DNA of 64,000 nt from Phorcus lineatus (GCA_921293015.1 OV121092.1:28195264-28259263), one strand, 5' to 3'. Counted from the first letter of the stretch, positions 1 to 11,803 are shown. Made by a program: numbers and translations. The notes: generated by a model from the sequence alone, not told the origin.

Positions 1-749
1 AACTTAACCCGCGTCATAAGAATCTAACATCAAGAAAATGAAAAAATTCAGTAAATTGGCAAATTAGTTACATTTTCAACTGCGAGTAAATATTACTGTG
101 TTGTAAAAATGATGGAATATTATTGAAAATCAATTATTTGCAATCTACATGAGCGGCATAGCAACAACGCTGATAGGGAAAGGTACTTTGAACAAAGCTG
201 ACACTCCTTTCGTTACTAGGACATAAATATACTTCTGAGTTCGGCTTTGTACAATTGTCTTTTCAGGACTGTTCACTAAGCATATTCAATATTCTCCCTT
301 GAGCCTAGTTCCTGAAAATTTAAACTCTCATAGAGAACTTCTGCACGCAGTCTTGTCGCTTCGAGTCAAAGTCTCTTGCTACCATTTACGTATCTTCATT
401 ATGTATTGTCCCTCAGGTAATGAAGTGTAGAAAGGGCATGACTTTAGTGCCAAAATCCCATTCGGAACGTGACCAAGTTTCATCGTTTGTAGAAAGAATA
501 TATAAATCATGACGTGATTGTTATCATAATTTAAAGATACGAAAACTGTAAAAGAATGATAATGATATCTCTTCCGGATGTGTATGCCTCCTGACACCTT
601 TTTTCTCTTTGAAAACTATAATAATTTACTTACACGTTTTAAAACATCGTAGACATCCTGGAAGTTTGATGCATAACAGAAGACTATTTTTCATATCCTT
701 ATGTATCTCTAATAATTTTAGATGAGTTGAATCACTTAAGCCACAGTGA
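1..749. other. AT-rich sequence, no gene seen
   Basis: No open frame longer than about 70 codons, no splice-flanked exon and no recognisable repeat is visible. It lies upstream of the duplicated block that starts near 750. Confidence 0.5.
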
Positions 750-1070
750 AGTACAGCGTTTTAATTATTGACCAAGATCGCATTTGAAATTGTAAACAGT
801 ATTGCAAGAAAATGAAGGTCTCTAATTTGGAATTGTAAAAACAAATGAAAACATGCATATGTTTTAATAAGACAAAGATATGGCATATATTTGAAGTTTC
901 TCTTCAATGCATACTCTAAATGTTATAAAGAGATTCAATAAAAAAAGGTTCTGATCGTTTTCTCATTTCCCCACGACAGAGTGGTTGCATAATATGTTTT
1001 TGTCACAAGCAAATAGTAAGACAATCTTTTTTCAATAGAAGAGCCAATTCTGACAACACTTAGCATACCC

Positions 1071-1650
1071 AACTCAAAGGACCGAGTTAGTCTCTGAACC
1101 TCCTTTCTTTAGTCATGAATAGGTCATGACATCAAACTCGGACAAAAGGACGGAGTTAGTCTCTTAACCTCCTTCCTTTAGTCATGAATAGGTCATGACA
1201 TCTAACTCAAAGGACCGAGTTAGTCTCTGCAACTCCTTCCTTTAGTCATGAACAGGTCATGACATCAAACTCAAAGGACCGAGATAGTCTCTGAACCTCC
1301 TTTCTTTAGTCATGAATAGGTCATGATATCAAACTCAAAGGACCGAGTAAGTCTCTGAACCTCCTTCCTTTAGTCATGAACAGGTCATGACATCAAACTC
1401 AAAGGACCGAGTTAGTCTCTGAACCTCCTTCCTTTAGTCATGAACATGCCATGACATCAAACTCAAAGGACCAAGTTAGTCTCTGAACCTCCTTCCTTTA
1501 GTGAGTGAGTGAGTTATTGTTTAACGCCGCTTGGGCAATATTTCAGCCATTAGCGGCGTGAGATTTAATGAAATGAAATTGATTGCAAAAGCAAAAACAT
1601 GATACAGATACAAAGGCCCTTCCTTTAGTCATGAATAGGTCATGACATCA
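1071..1650 (+). repeat. 64-bp minisatellite, seven units
   Basis: Units begin AACTCAAAGGACCGAGTTAG and end GTCATGAATAGGTCATGACA plus TCA. Starts fall at 1071, 1135, 1204, 1268, 1332, 1396 and 1460. Spacing is 64 bp except one 69-bp unit. The last unit is split by a 115-bp insertion; removing the insertion and one copy of its 12-bp target duplication restores exactly 64 bp. Each unit contains the self-complementary octamer GTCATGAC and a nearby half of it, so the array could form hairpins. Confidence 0.9.
1503..1617 (-). mobile_element. LINE-like 3' end, 5'-truncated insertion
   Basis: This 115-bp insert is flanked by the 12-bp direct repeat CCTTCCTTTAGT (1491-1502 and 1618-1629). Read on the minus strand it ends with TGAAATATTG, then AAGCGGCGTTAAAC, then (ACTC)n, the same tail as the two SINE families in this window. 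It carries no RNA polymerase III boxes and its upstream part resembles neither SINE body, so a 5'-truncated copy of the partner LINE is the simplest reading. A short SINE variant is the alternative. Confidence 0.7.
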
Positions 1651-2269
1651 GATATAAGAAGTGGGTCTCACAATCTTCATCACCTGCAAGCTGAAGATAT
1701 ATATAAATATTACAAAAATTGTTAAAAAAAATATAGCGGCTGTATGATTTTGGTGACAATATTAAATTATCCATCTTTATAATTTTTTTCACAATTTAAA
1801 GAAATAACATCATTGAAAACGTGACGATCAACATGCTTGTACAAACATTGTTTATAACATCTTGGAGGTCATAAACGGTCACATAAGAGGAGAATATAAT
1901 TCATATGCTCATGTTTCTCTAATAAATGTCAAAATAGTTAAAACAGTTTCAGTTGTATGGCAAAAAAAAGAAGAGTGTATGAAGGAAATGCAGTTCTCTA
2001 AAATTGAACAAAGAAAACAGATTTTGAAATTCATATGTAGGTTTAAGGATACTGATATGGCATAGCATTAAGTACCTCTCCAATTCAGATACTCAATGTC
2101 TAAAGGGATTCAAGAATATTTTTTTCTGCTTATTTTCTCCTTCCCCTAAAAAAGAGTGTTTGAACATAGAGGTAATTGGTTTTTAATTATTAACAGGTCA
2201 TCATATCATTTCTTATTATAAGTTGGTTTCACAATCTACATAAGCTGCTAGCTGAAGTGAAATGTGAAT

Positions 2270-3340
2270 ATATCCAACATGCACCTCTAAACAAGTATGA
2301 AAAGCACTAATAGACACCTCTTACTCTTACTGTGATACTTTTTCATCAGAAAGATTAAAATTTCAAAAAGAAACAAACCTGGTGAAAAAAAGGAAGAAAA
2401 TTGCCATTGCCATAAAGAAGGACTTTCCGTTATTGTGATGAATGATTTGACTAATTAGTTTCCTTTTCTCAGACACATTTTCAAAATCGTTTCTTAATTG
2501 CCATCAAAGAGCTACTGATGTCTTTTGATTTGAAAAGAAACTCAAATCGGTATCAATCATCATTATCTGAAAAGATGGTAAATGACCATAATGATTTCTC
2601 CTTGTCAATTTTAAAACGTAAAATGGATGTTCTTGTCAACTTTTAACAAGTATTAACGGTTGAGTGTCTCAAGCAAAATAATTGGAAATTTGAGTCTAAA
2701 GTTTAATATTACTCTCTTAAACTGCCTTATTTTAAAAAAATATTTTTAATTAAGTATTTGATGTATAGAAACTTTGAATCGTTAAAAGTAAAAACTAATC
2801 AAAGACAATATTTCACGTTCACATTTCAAGTAAAGCTATCAGTATTCATATATAAAAAATGTAGTACATATTAATCATACTAAGAGATAATTATTGTAAA
2901 AAGTAACAGGTTAAAAGAAAAAAAATAATCAACAAAATCTAATATATTGAAAGTAGGCAAATAACATCGATGAACGTTTTTCATACTACCCATTCTCGAT
3001 AAAGATCACAATAGTTTGTCGATATTGCAACGACAAAGGACAGATCCTCCCCTTCAAGTTAACATGATTGATTTTTGGAATCAGATGTATGAAGATACAT
3101 TGTTTTGTACTTGAATACCCATAAATCAAAGAAATTCAATTTGTTTGATCTGAAGTTTACCTAATCATATTTGGGAGTTTTTTATTCGCTGACTATATTT
3201 CATAAACATTTACGAAGAATAAAAGCGAATAAAGTAAAACATGATTCGCCTTAAGTTCATAAAGCAGAAAAACGGGAAACATTTTATATAACATAACATA
3301 ATTTCGATTAAAAAACATTTATGTTAAGATGAAAGAAGTT
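2270..3340. other. AT-rich sequence, no gene seen
   Basis: Only AT-rich, stop-dense sequence is visible; no exon-like segment or repeat boundary was found. Confidence 0.4.
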
Positions 3341-3344
3341 ATCC

Positions 3345-3590
3345 CAGTGGGCACAACAACGTTGTTTCAACGTTGAAAATTGGTTGGTCGTCAATGTTGA
3401 AACTTGGTTGAAAATAGGTTGTATATGAAAGTTTTTTAGACGTTGAAATCTGACGTTGTCTCAACGTTGAAATATGACCTTTTATCAACATTGAGGTTGA
3501 AAATATACGTTTTTCAGACGTCTGTATCTGACGTTGAATCAACGTTGAAATTATACCTTACATCAACATTGAAGTTTGAGTGGCCCAGAG
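3345..3590. repeat. CAACGTTGAAA-rich transposon terminus
   Basis: The block starts with CCAGTGGGCACAACAACGTT and repeats the partly self-complementary motif CAACGTTGAAA or ACGTTGAA about ten times with roughly 20-40 bp spacing, ending near GTGGCCCAG. Short motifs crowded at one end of an element are typical of the subterminal regions of some DNA transposons. No inverted partner (TGCCCACTGG) was found in the window, so this is either a lone end or an internally complete small element. The superfamily is not assigned. Confidence 0.55.
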
Positions 3591-3700
3591 CCTGCTAACT
3601 TCATCGGGCTGACGAAGTTTTGCTCATTGGTTCTTCTTCGGCCGGACGTCGACAAATGAAATCGGCTGAGCATCGGTCAATCTTTGATTTACTAATTTAT

Positions 3701-4078
3701 CTCCTTCAGTGCAGCATTTTTATAAACAAAACTGATACAGTGGTAATACAATTTGAAAGTAATTCTTCCAGTTACCTAAAATATTGCTTCCTTGTAATTA
3801 GTATTTATTCACATACCGTAGGCTACAGTTCATTACTAATTATTAATAAACTGTCTCCTCTTTGACATCTTACCCTCTGCTTATTTTACAGTTCAGATTG
3901 ATCATATAAAATTCTAATTCCTGGATGTAATTTTCTGGATTAAAAAACGTATTCATCAAACAAGTACATCATACCGAGACATGCTCAGAATTCAGAAAAA
4001 AAATCTCCTTTAGCACAGCATTTTTATTAACCAAAACTGATACACTGATAATTAAATTTGACAGTGAGTCTTCCAATT
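3701..4078 (+). repeat. Direct duplication, offset about 305 bp
   Basis: 3701-3775 (landmarks CAGCATTTTTAT, AAAACTGATACA, TCTTCCA) recurs with moderate divergence at 4005-4078 in the same orientation. The second copy overlaps the last exon of the minus-strand gene fragment at 3969-4604, so that exon may itself be duplicated 3' sequence. Confidence 0.6.
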
Positions 4079-4604
4079 TCTTTGAAAAGAATGATCCCAT
4101 CGGTCCTAAATAAAGTGTGTTCCTGAAAAAATAAAACATTTAGATAATATTTAATGAAATAAAACAAAATAGTACAAGTTACCTTTACTAAAATCTACCA
4201 AACATATGAAGAATTATATTACATAAAGTGATTAAAATCTTATATGATAAATATATTACAAATATTATTAATTAAATTCTTGTAAAAACGTACAAATATA
4301 TGAAAAACGGAAATTTAATGATTAAAGGTGATACTTACTCATATATTTCTCTGGCATTTGTATTCTTGGACCGATAGTAGGTAATAGTACTTGTGTAGTC
4401 TGATTTAGGATTGCAAAGCAAAACCCCTCCTGAAATTAAAAGTTTCACATACACTGGTAGTTTGATCATTTATCCATTTATTTTATAAAATTGTTGTGAT
4501 CTGATTAACTCACACATAATTTTGGTGGCAATTAAAAATATTCTTTTGATTTCTTTCATGGAGTTATTATCCCCGGGTTCACTTTTGTCTACTTTTTCAA
4601 GGAC
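3969..4604 (-). CDS. Unrecognised gene fragment, three spliced exons
   Basis: Three exon-like segments on the minus strand have good splice sites. Exon a (4514-4604) follows a TTTCAG acceptor, reads VLEKVDKSEPGDNNSM and so on for 30 residues, and ends at a GTGAGT donor. Exon b (4339-4429) follows TTTCAG, reads GVLLCNPKSDYTSTITYY and onward, and ends at GTAAGT. Exon c (3969-4122) follows TTTTTTCAG, continues the exon b frame exactly through LYLGPMGSFFSKKLEDS and ends in a TGA after 50 more residues. Joining b to c is in phase with no stop. Joining a to b at the first AG makes a TGA codon at the junction; an acceptor three bases further on (GAG/GGG) gives Trp instead. No upstream start exon was found and no family was recognised. 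It lies just inside the repeat-rich element end at 3345-3590, so it may be transposon cargo. Confidence 0.45.
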
Positions 4605-5631
4605 CTGAAAGTGTTGCAAAATATTTCATCTAAAACCTGTCTTGTTTATTTTAATATGATTTTTTAAAATTTGCATACTGACAGTTTGTACTATTACAAC
4701 AATATTTACCTCAATTATAAATTTATAATATATAACAAAGAAAAAAGTAAGGCCTACTGTAGACATAGTGTGCGAGTTAACATAATTTTTTATCAACGAC
4801 AGTGAACTTTGACCTCACGCCAAATAGGTTTAAATTTCACTGTCTTATGAACAGAAACTTTGGGGAAAGAATCCAGGTGGCAGTAAATAACATGAACATC
4901 CAGTCATAATAATATTTGTTATCACTCAAACATCAAAACAATTCAGTGATGATCATTTGTTTTGTCTGACCTATAAAACGTTGCCCACCATGGCATATGC
5001 CTCAGTTACCGGCCACACAGCAATTAAAATATTTTATAAAAATCTTCAAAGCCTAGGTACTGATCGATTACAAATTCTAGAATTCATTTGACTAATTAGT
5101 TTGTGCAATGTGCACCAAGCCAACGCACTGACATGATTAGCCTATGAAGGTCAACTTTACGGTAACTTTGAAACAGTAATTTGGTTATACTAAAACATAT
5201 ACTCATCAGCAGAAAACATGAGCAAGAGTATAGAGTAACCTTTGTGTATCAGTCCTGGTTTTACTTTACAGACAATGAAAAGATTATCAAGTTTTTAAAT
5301 ACTTACATTTAACTAGGTGCAGTTTGAGTAACATTCACTGGAGCAGACGACACTGGGTTATCATCAAAACTTGCATAGTGAATTTAAAACGAAACATAAA
5401 TATAAAAGTGGGATTGCAATAAGGAAAAGGATCAAGTATTCAAGGTTCAGCTCTCTTGTATGACAGTTTTAACAGTATTGCAGCTGACAAAGACACAATA
5501 CATTGCCGACAAAGATTTCCAATGGCAAATAAGGCATGAATCATTAGTAAGTAAAAGTCTATGACCCCTAACCAGAATGCAAGCTTGGCATCATTTTTAT
5601 TGGGAATACTAAAACTTATCACTCCTAAGGT

Positions 5632-6690
5632 AAACTCTTCAAAAAAAGAAACTTGACACTGACTTTCAAAGTTCAATATAAAGACCACAGATGCAAGTTA
5701 AACATTGAAATGAAAACTAAAACGCTGTTTGAAGATCTCTGTTCAGTAAATTTTATTCAGAATAAGCATGATCTTGAAATGCACAGGTGCACAAGTGTTT
5801 CAACATCACAGGGGTGCACAAATGTCAGTATCGGGTATGGCCACCATTGGCATTGATTATTGCTTGGCACCGACGACTCATGGATGCAATCAAGTTGTCA
5901 ATCACAGCCTGTGGAATGTTCTGCCATTCGTGCTGAAGTGCTGCAAGAAGTCCTGGAAGTGTTGGCAGCATAACGTTCCCCACGACGTCGGTATACACAT
6001 GCTCGTCCATCACTTCGTCGAAGCAGAAAACGGGACTCATCAGTGAAGAGAACGGTTCTCCACCTTGCACTTGCCCATCTCATCCTCTGTTGACACCACT
6101 GGAGAGGTTCCGCCAGATGACGTTGCGTTTAAACGGGACGTCGAACCGGTCGTCGTGGAAAAAGTCCAGGCTCTCTCAGCCTGTTGCGTACCGTTTGGTC
6201 GGAAATTCGACGATGGCATTGTATCTGCGTTATTGTCGACGATGCTGTCCTGGTGCGTTCCCGAAGGTGGGGCAGTCGGATGTACTGATCTTGGGCCCGA
6301 GTAGTCACCCTTGGTCTGCCTGACCTTGGCCTATCATCAACGCTGTTTCGGGTGTTGAAACGGGTCCACAATGAAGAGATGGACAAAGTGTGTTGCGTCG
6401 CTCTTGCTTGCAGTCTGCCAATAGCGTTGTTGCGTTGCGCTCTGTTCAGTCATGGCATTCTTCAGGTCGCTGTACCGATGTTGTGTAGTCTGAATGAACA
6501 GCGGCTGATATGGATTTTTATACCCCCAAAGCAGACGTGTCTGCATGTAAACCTTCATGATCGCATGCTGCACGTGCTTTGACAGAAAATGCATTTGGAC
6601 AAATCGCTCGTTTTCGTCCCTGAACACAACATAAACTTTTTGGGCCATTGTTTTTGGTAAATTTACACTTTTTAGCAAGCCTTTCCTTAA
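5632..6690 (-). mobile_element. Tc1-like transposon, internally deleted
   Basis: The limits are approximate. The 3' end on the minus strand carries TTTCTTTTTTTGAAGAGT (complement near 5632-5650), a terminus that I recall in marine Tc1-like elements. The other end, near 6690, is too decayed for a convincing inverted repeat. The untranslated leader has a TATAAA-like stretch near 6515, followed by a transposase remnant (5825-6453). About 1.06 kb remains against a usual 1.5-1.7 kb, which fits an internal deletion. Confidence 0.65.
5825..6453 (-). pseudogene. Tc1-like transposase remnant (DD34E family)
   Basis: Cut-and-paste transposase of the Tc1/mariner group. The N-terminal helix-turn-helix region and its GRPR linker are visible as DDRPRSGRPRVTTRAQDQ (6129-6386 frame). 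Next comes the first catalytic aspartate in VLFTDESRF near 6030-6050. The sequence then jumps from CVYRRRGERYA straight to ALQHEWQNIPQAVIDNL and the C-terminal GGHTRY. Roughly 100-130 residues, including the DNARPH and PIEH motifs with the second D and the E, are missing. At least one frameshift is also present. The copy cannot encode an active enzyme. Confidence 0.8.
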
Positions 6691-6714
6691 ATTACAGCCA
6701 TGTATCATGAAAAA

Positions 6715-9005
6715 AATTGACCCGTTTCGAAAAAATCAATTTGTCCATGTTCTTTTTTTAAGAGTTTATATATCGACTGGGATTTCAGATAATTATATAT
6801 CCTTTCATATTGTTTATGGTCTTCACATAATTCTGTCCATAATGAATAACACAATTAAAGCAAAACTTTCACTAGTGGTCTCCATTTTTTTTCAAATATG
6901 CAGTATTTGTTTTTTTGTGTTGCAATTTAGTTTCTTTTTTCATTATCTCTATGATAGGTTTGTTAAAATTTTGTTATATTGAAGTTTTCCTTTTTATGCT
7001 CATATTATGTATATAATTCTTGGCTAGTAGAATAATATGATTTAAAAAGGTATTTGGAGTCATCTGAACAAAAAAAAGACATTACAGTTATGACCAAAAA
7101 TTTAAATTTTGTCTGGTGAACGAGAATGAAATTATGACACCTTTGAATTTTTCTGTTTACACCTATAAAGTAACAATATTAAATTTACTTAATTCTACAA
7201 AGTAACCTGGGAATTAACTTTCAATTTCTTTCTCTTTCCATTCTGGAAGGTTCATCTGTTTCTTTGTTTTCTAAACCAGAGTCGTAATTACAATTACTTT
7301 AAAATGAGTTGCCTCCCAGACTGACATATTGATTTAGTATCAGTCCATGGCTATACGACAAGAAAGGTCCACCATTTTAGATCACCTCATTTTCCTTCAA
7401 GTGAAAATAAGATCAATTTCAATAAATTGTTTCGCAGCTACAACATTGTTCACCTATTAAGGGTTGTTAACTTCCTTATTTATTTATTCTAAAATGTCTT
7501 GGACAAACGCCAGTTTCAATGTACCGAATAGAAATTTTAAGTCGATTAATTCAAGCAACAAGCTATCAAATTAAGTCTTTAAAATCCATATCCATGACCG
7601 TGATGGAATAATGTTTGCTTTGAAAAAGTATTCGCAAAATCAATAATTAAATCAATTGATTAAAGTAATATTGAATCAATGTTGTTTGACGTCGGTTATT
7701 ACGTAAAAAAAAGCAAAATGTTTATTGATTTCAGAAGTCCCTACCAAAAAAAAGTTCAAAAGCAATTATGAAGAGTCCTGTAACACCGCAACTAACCATT
7801 CTTTTAGGTGCACATTCTTATAAATCATTTCTAATCAAACAAGCTGTTCGCACATTAGAAACCTCATTCAAAGATTACTCCATGACATATTTTGTCACAA
7901 GAAACAGTGTAAAATGCCTAATTACTTATTTTGATATGTTTTATAAAACATCCACAGTATTACCATAAGAAGACTTAGAATTGCCCCTAAAATCAGTCAA
8001 TGAAAAAATTTAATGAAACAAAACCATTCTATGTAACACGACATGGTAAACAATAAATAAATCGCACTTACACTAATTAGAGGTTTTGAATCGTTTTGTT
8101 AACCTCTGTCATACACCAAATGAGTACACATGTGACAAACAGTAAGAACGTCATTCATTAGAGAATAAATATTTGTTCGTTATGCCAAAAAATACTACTA
8201 CTGACTTATTAAAAAACGTTTACAAAATTTAGCATCCAATTTTGAATAATAAGCTTTAAGCCTGACTAAGTCCATGTTGAAGTCAAGACATAACTCATTT
8301 GAACATAGTTGATCCAGTCAATCCATTAATGAAAGATTATAAACAATTAATGAGTCAATAAACCAACATTTCATTCCCCACCTCATTCAAAGCCACACTG
8401 TTTATTGTCGAAATCCTGTTTAATTATCAATTGTTTGCAAGGACGTTCCAAATGGCTTCATGGTCTCCGATCGTAGCTCGAACCTAACGAATCATAAATA
8501 ATGAAATATTTCTCAAACAATCATAACTACTCCAGGGACGTGTAAAATTCAACGGTGATATAGAAGTGAGCCGAAACACGACTCAATAAAACATGTATGG
8601 CTTTAATCTAAATAATCTGATGTTCGGTTTCGATTGTGTTGGACTGGTGATATAATCTAACTCATAAATAACTCCCTATGTCTCATAATCTCGATGTACG
8701 AGGATACAATACCTCAATAATTTACCAGTCTTTTCTTATCAAGAGCGTCAATGTTGATGTTGATTAAATATCATTAATTGAAATACTGTTTTCATCTTTA
8801 AGGCTTCAAAACGCTGTAGGATCAGAATAATACAATCACTCCAACGATGATACCAAAAACTTTCAGCATTGCATCGCAAGTAACATCTTCGATCGTACAG
8901 GGTATATTCCAAATCGAGTTCACCAATAGGTTTCATCAATGCATCGCTTTAGCTGTAAATATTGTTGACAAGTTATGAACCACCAGCCTGATTATACCTT
9001 TCGAC
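6715..9005. other. AT-rich sequence, no gene seen
   Basis: About 2.3 kb with only short, low-complexity open frames. No splice-flanked exon, RNA gene or repeat boundary was recognised. Confidence 0.4.
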
Positions 9006-9010
9006 AATAT

Positions 9011-9104
9011 CCAATCATCCTGCTAAATCAGCGTTTGAGAAACCGCTCTCGCTCCTTCCTAATACCCTAATATCTTTAAAGCCAAACCCTCGTTACCAAT
9101 ACTA
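9011..9104 (-). mobile_element. MITE fragment, CATCCTGCTAAATC family
   Basis: Starts CATCCTGCTAAATCAGCG and continues CTCTCGCTCCTTCCTAATAC and AAGCCAAACCCTCG, matching the reverse complement of the complete 157-bp copy at 16763-16919. Only about the first 95 bp are present. Confidence 0.65.
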
Positions 9105-9348
9105 TCTGAAACATATTCCTAAGGCATAAGTACAAAATTTCATAAAAAGAAAACCTGCATTTAACAACTATAATTTTATATTAGAAAACATTTGGACCTT
9201 CTGATCTTATCAAATTAAATCCGATATGTGCGAGCTTATCATTTTGATTACGAACATACCACAATAAAACGAGGCTTCACTTTAGGATTCGCTTGATACA
9301 GATGGAAAAGATAATAGTTCATTTTGCTATTAAAATCTGCTTTCAACA

Positions 9349-9533
9349 TTACGGAAAGAAAGGATGAGTGAGAGATGGTAAGCAGGTTTTAGAAGGACTA
9401 AAATATGGTCTTGCTTCTACCCGTCGACCTGTCCAGCGTGGGTGCCCCTACCAGCAGCATGTTAGCTCCAGCTGGCATAGCTCTCAGGGTCTCTGAAGCA
9501 AGAAAACCACGATAAGGTATTGAATGTTACCCT
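9349..9533 (-). mobile_element. SINE-B fragment
   Basis: Carries the SINE-B body on the minus strand: GGTTTTAGAAGGACT, then CTTCTACCCGTCGACCTGTC, GGGTGCCCCTACCAG and AAACCACGATAAGGTATTG. The 3' tail is absent. A SINE-A copy is inserted immediately beyond its 5' end. Confidence 0.8.
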
Positions 9534-9545
9534 TCACTGACAATG

Positions 9546-9847
9546 TGAGGTGAGTTGGGGTTTAAAGCTGCTTTCAAAATTATTTCACTTATATCGCGGC
9601 TGCTAGTATTATTGCAGGGAGAAAGCGCAACACCATTGTGGCTATGCATTGCGGTGAAACCTGCGAGCATCGGCTGGAACTAGCGAACCATCGGTGGTAC
9701 TGCGCTGATAATCAGTGTAGCATTGCACCCAAACTTGACTCCGTGTAGAACAGTTCTCTACTGCAGACAAAGTTGCCAAGCGTGATTCGAACCACGGACC
9801 TCTTGATCCGAAGTCGAACGCGCTAACCACTGCGCTACCCCGCCTTC
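9546..9847 (-). mobile_element. SINE-A, full length, tRNA-derived
   Basis: A 302-bp element between 12-bp target duplications TCACTGACAATG (9534-9545 and 9848-9859). The minus strand reads from a GGCGGGGTAGCGCAGTGG head, an A box, through a B box (GGTTCGAATCAC, one base off consensus) to a short (CTCAC) tail. It is somewhat diverged from the youngest copy at 17614-17954. Confidence 0.9.
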
Positions 9848-10584
9848 TCACTGACAATGAGATGGACTTTAGCTACGAGAGAATCACATATACATTTTAC
9901 TGCATATCATTCTAAATTCTTAACTCACATGGACTTATTTGTTACAGTTTAAAATAGTATCTGATTAAAGCTCTTTATATTAATACATCACTTCTATTTT
10001 GTTTCAGTGGCATTCTAGAAGTTGGTAGTATAAGGACGAAAATGATATATGGATATACAACTTAAAGAAGTTGTATATCAATATATAATTATCGTCCACT
10101 TCTATTTTTTATAAAAGATAATCCAAAGAGATATTTTCTTTCCAAAGGGATTATAAATAATGATCAGGATTAATAATGATGGTCGACGAAACATTCCATT
10201 CCTTTCTTAAACTTCACAATCAAATATTTGCAGAGTCTATCAACAGTGCAACTAGCAGATTCTCAAGCAAGACATTCTGATCAAGACTTAAAATCATACA
10301 GACTTTATCAATGAAGGATCGAAGCCTCATTGTAAACACCAATTAATGCTTTGATTCCTAAAAGTAAAAATCGGAAAATATAGCGAATACTTATCTCATC
10401 AGATCTAAAATGATTACATCATGAAAATTCATGACTTTGAAATCATCCATTCAATCTTCGCACTGCTTAAAGAACTAACAACATATCTAAGCCAGTATTT
10501 GATAAATCAACATGACGACAATGCACAAATATTATATAAGCTCACACACTTAAAGTAATATCTGCCAATGTTTATTTGAACATT

Positions 10585-10691
10585 GCACCAACAACTTACT
10601 GCCTGTAGAACAGACAAAGTTGCCGAGCCCGGGCGAGTTTCGAACCATGGACCTTTTGATCCGAAGCAGACCTCGCTCACTCCGCCCCCAT
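10585..10691 (-). mobile_element. SINE-A, 5' half only
   Basis: The tRNA-like head, a decayed B box region (GGTTCGAAACTCG on the minus strand) and the CGGCAACTTTGTCTG segment are present. The remaining 3' two thirds and the tail are missing. Confidence 0.75.
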
Positions 10692-11044
10692 CTAAATTAA
10701 TAAATCAATATCCTAATATGCTCCATGCAAATTGATTCTTGAGCTTTTTACTTTAAATAGATTGTGATCTCTTTTCCTCAAGTATTTATTTCATGTAAGC
10801 ATTCGTCAATGTTTGTTTTGTCTGAATCAGTGATTAGTGAAATACAATTAAGCTTCTTATTGTAAGCAGTAATTTCATAACTATATTGTTTAATGTTTTT
10901 TCCTGTTCTGTCCAATTATACGTTCTTGTTATCAAACTGTCAGATACAATTTGGGCCATCATTTTAGTTAAACTGACTATCAGGTAAGTATATACACTGC
11001 AAAAATGGTGTTTGGATATTAAACACAAACCCAAATCTTGTCCT

Positions 11045-11345
11045 GTTTTTTAAACACATGCAATTTCAAAACATGTTTAAATCCCAAACACGTTCCGTTA
11101 AGTGTTTAATATCAAAACACATTTGGGTTAGAACATGTTGTAGAAAGTGTTTTGATTTTAAACCTGTTGTGAAAGTGTTTTGATTATAAACATGTTGTGA
11201 AAAGAGTTTTGCTTTTAAACATGTTGTGAAAAGTGTTTTGGTATTAAACACGTTGTGAAAGTGTTCTGGTATTAAACATGTTGTGAAATGTGTTTTAATT
11301 TAAAACATGTTCTGACAAGTGTTTGGTATAAACCATGTTGTAAAC
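11045..11345. repeat. Left subterminal repeat array
   Basis: About nine imperfect copies of a 27-36-bp unit built from AAACATGTTGTGAAAAGTGTTTT. They lie within 350 bp of the left end of the 4-kb CACTG-ended element and share words with the array at its right end. Confidence 0.8.
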
Positions 11346-11729
11346 TATTAAACTAAATATTTTCTAAGATATTCAAGACCTTAAACGAAAAAGAGATGTA
11401 ATCTTAAGCAAACAGACAATCACAAACGGCAATGAATTGAATATTAGTTTTGCAAGTTTTTCTTTATTTCATAAACCTTCTAGCACCTCACCATATGATA
11501 GAAAGAATATTAATACATTTTGATGAAATAACTTCTTTTAACACCTTAAATACTTGAAAACTGATAACCGATAATTTTATTAATAATATGAAATGTGATT
11601 TTGTTTCAAAAAGAATCTAAAGTTAGTTAAAAACATTATGCAACATAATATGAAGTAACTTGCAAATGTGAAAATATGCTAAAAACAACGAATAAATGAA
11701 AAGATAAGACATATGATAGATTCACAATA

Positions 11730-11735
11730 TTTATT
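11730..11735 (-). promoter_or_regulatory. Candidate polyadenylation signal AATAAA
   Basis: AATAAA on the minus strand, about 70 bp past the TAA of the last candidate exon (11804-11938). Chance matches are common in AT-rich DNA. Confidence 0.3.
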
Positions 11736-11803
11736 TGTTTTAAGGCCAAATTTGACCTGATCAAAAATTAAAAAATTACAGATGGGAAGCGACAGCAACA
11801 AAC

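Larger units (their letters stand above)
750..2265 (+). repeat. Diverged direct duplication, unit about 1.2 kb
   Basis: Two same-orientation arms can be aligned by eye. The stretch around 780-985 (landmarks GATATGGCATA, GAGATTCAA, TTTTCTCATTTCCCC) matches 1980-2155 (GATATGGCATA, GGGATTCAA, TTTTCTCCTTCCCC). The stretch 1650-1690 (ATAAGAAGTGGGTCTCACAATC) likewise matches 2215-2250 (ATAAGTTGGTTTCACAATC). In the second arm the place of the minisatellite is held by one degenerate unit (GGTCATCATATCA near 2195), so the minisatellite expanded in the first arm only. Confidence 0.55.

Noticed and set aside
1071-1650. CRISPR-like array
   Set aside because: The 64-bp units are contiguous without unique spacers and the window is plainly eukaryotic.
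5310-5395. Minus-strand exon reading FDDNPVSSAPVNVTQTAPS before a GTAAGT donor
   Set aside because: A stop codon lies just before the donor and its phase does not connect to the exons at 3969-4604.
5768-6323. Plus-strand open frames between 5768 and 6323
   Set aside because: They are antisense shadows of the Tc1-like transposase on the minus strand.
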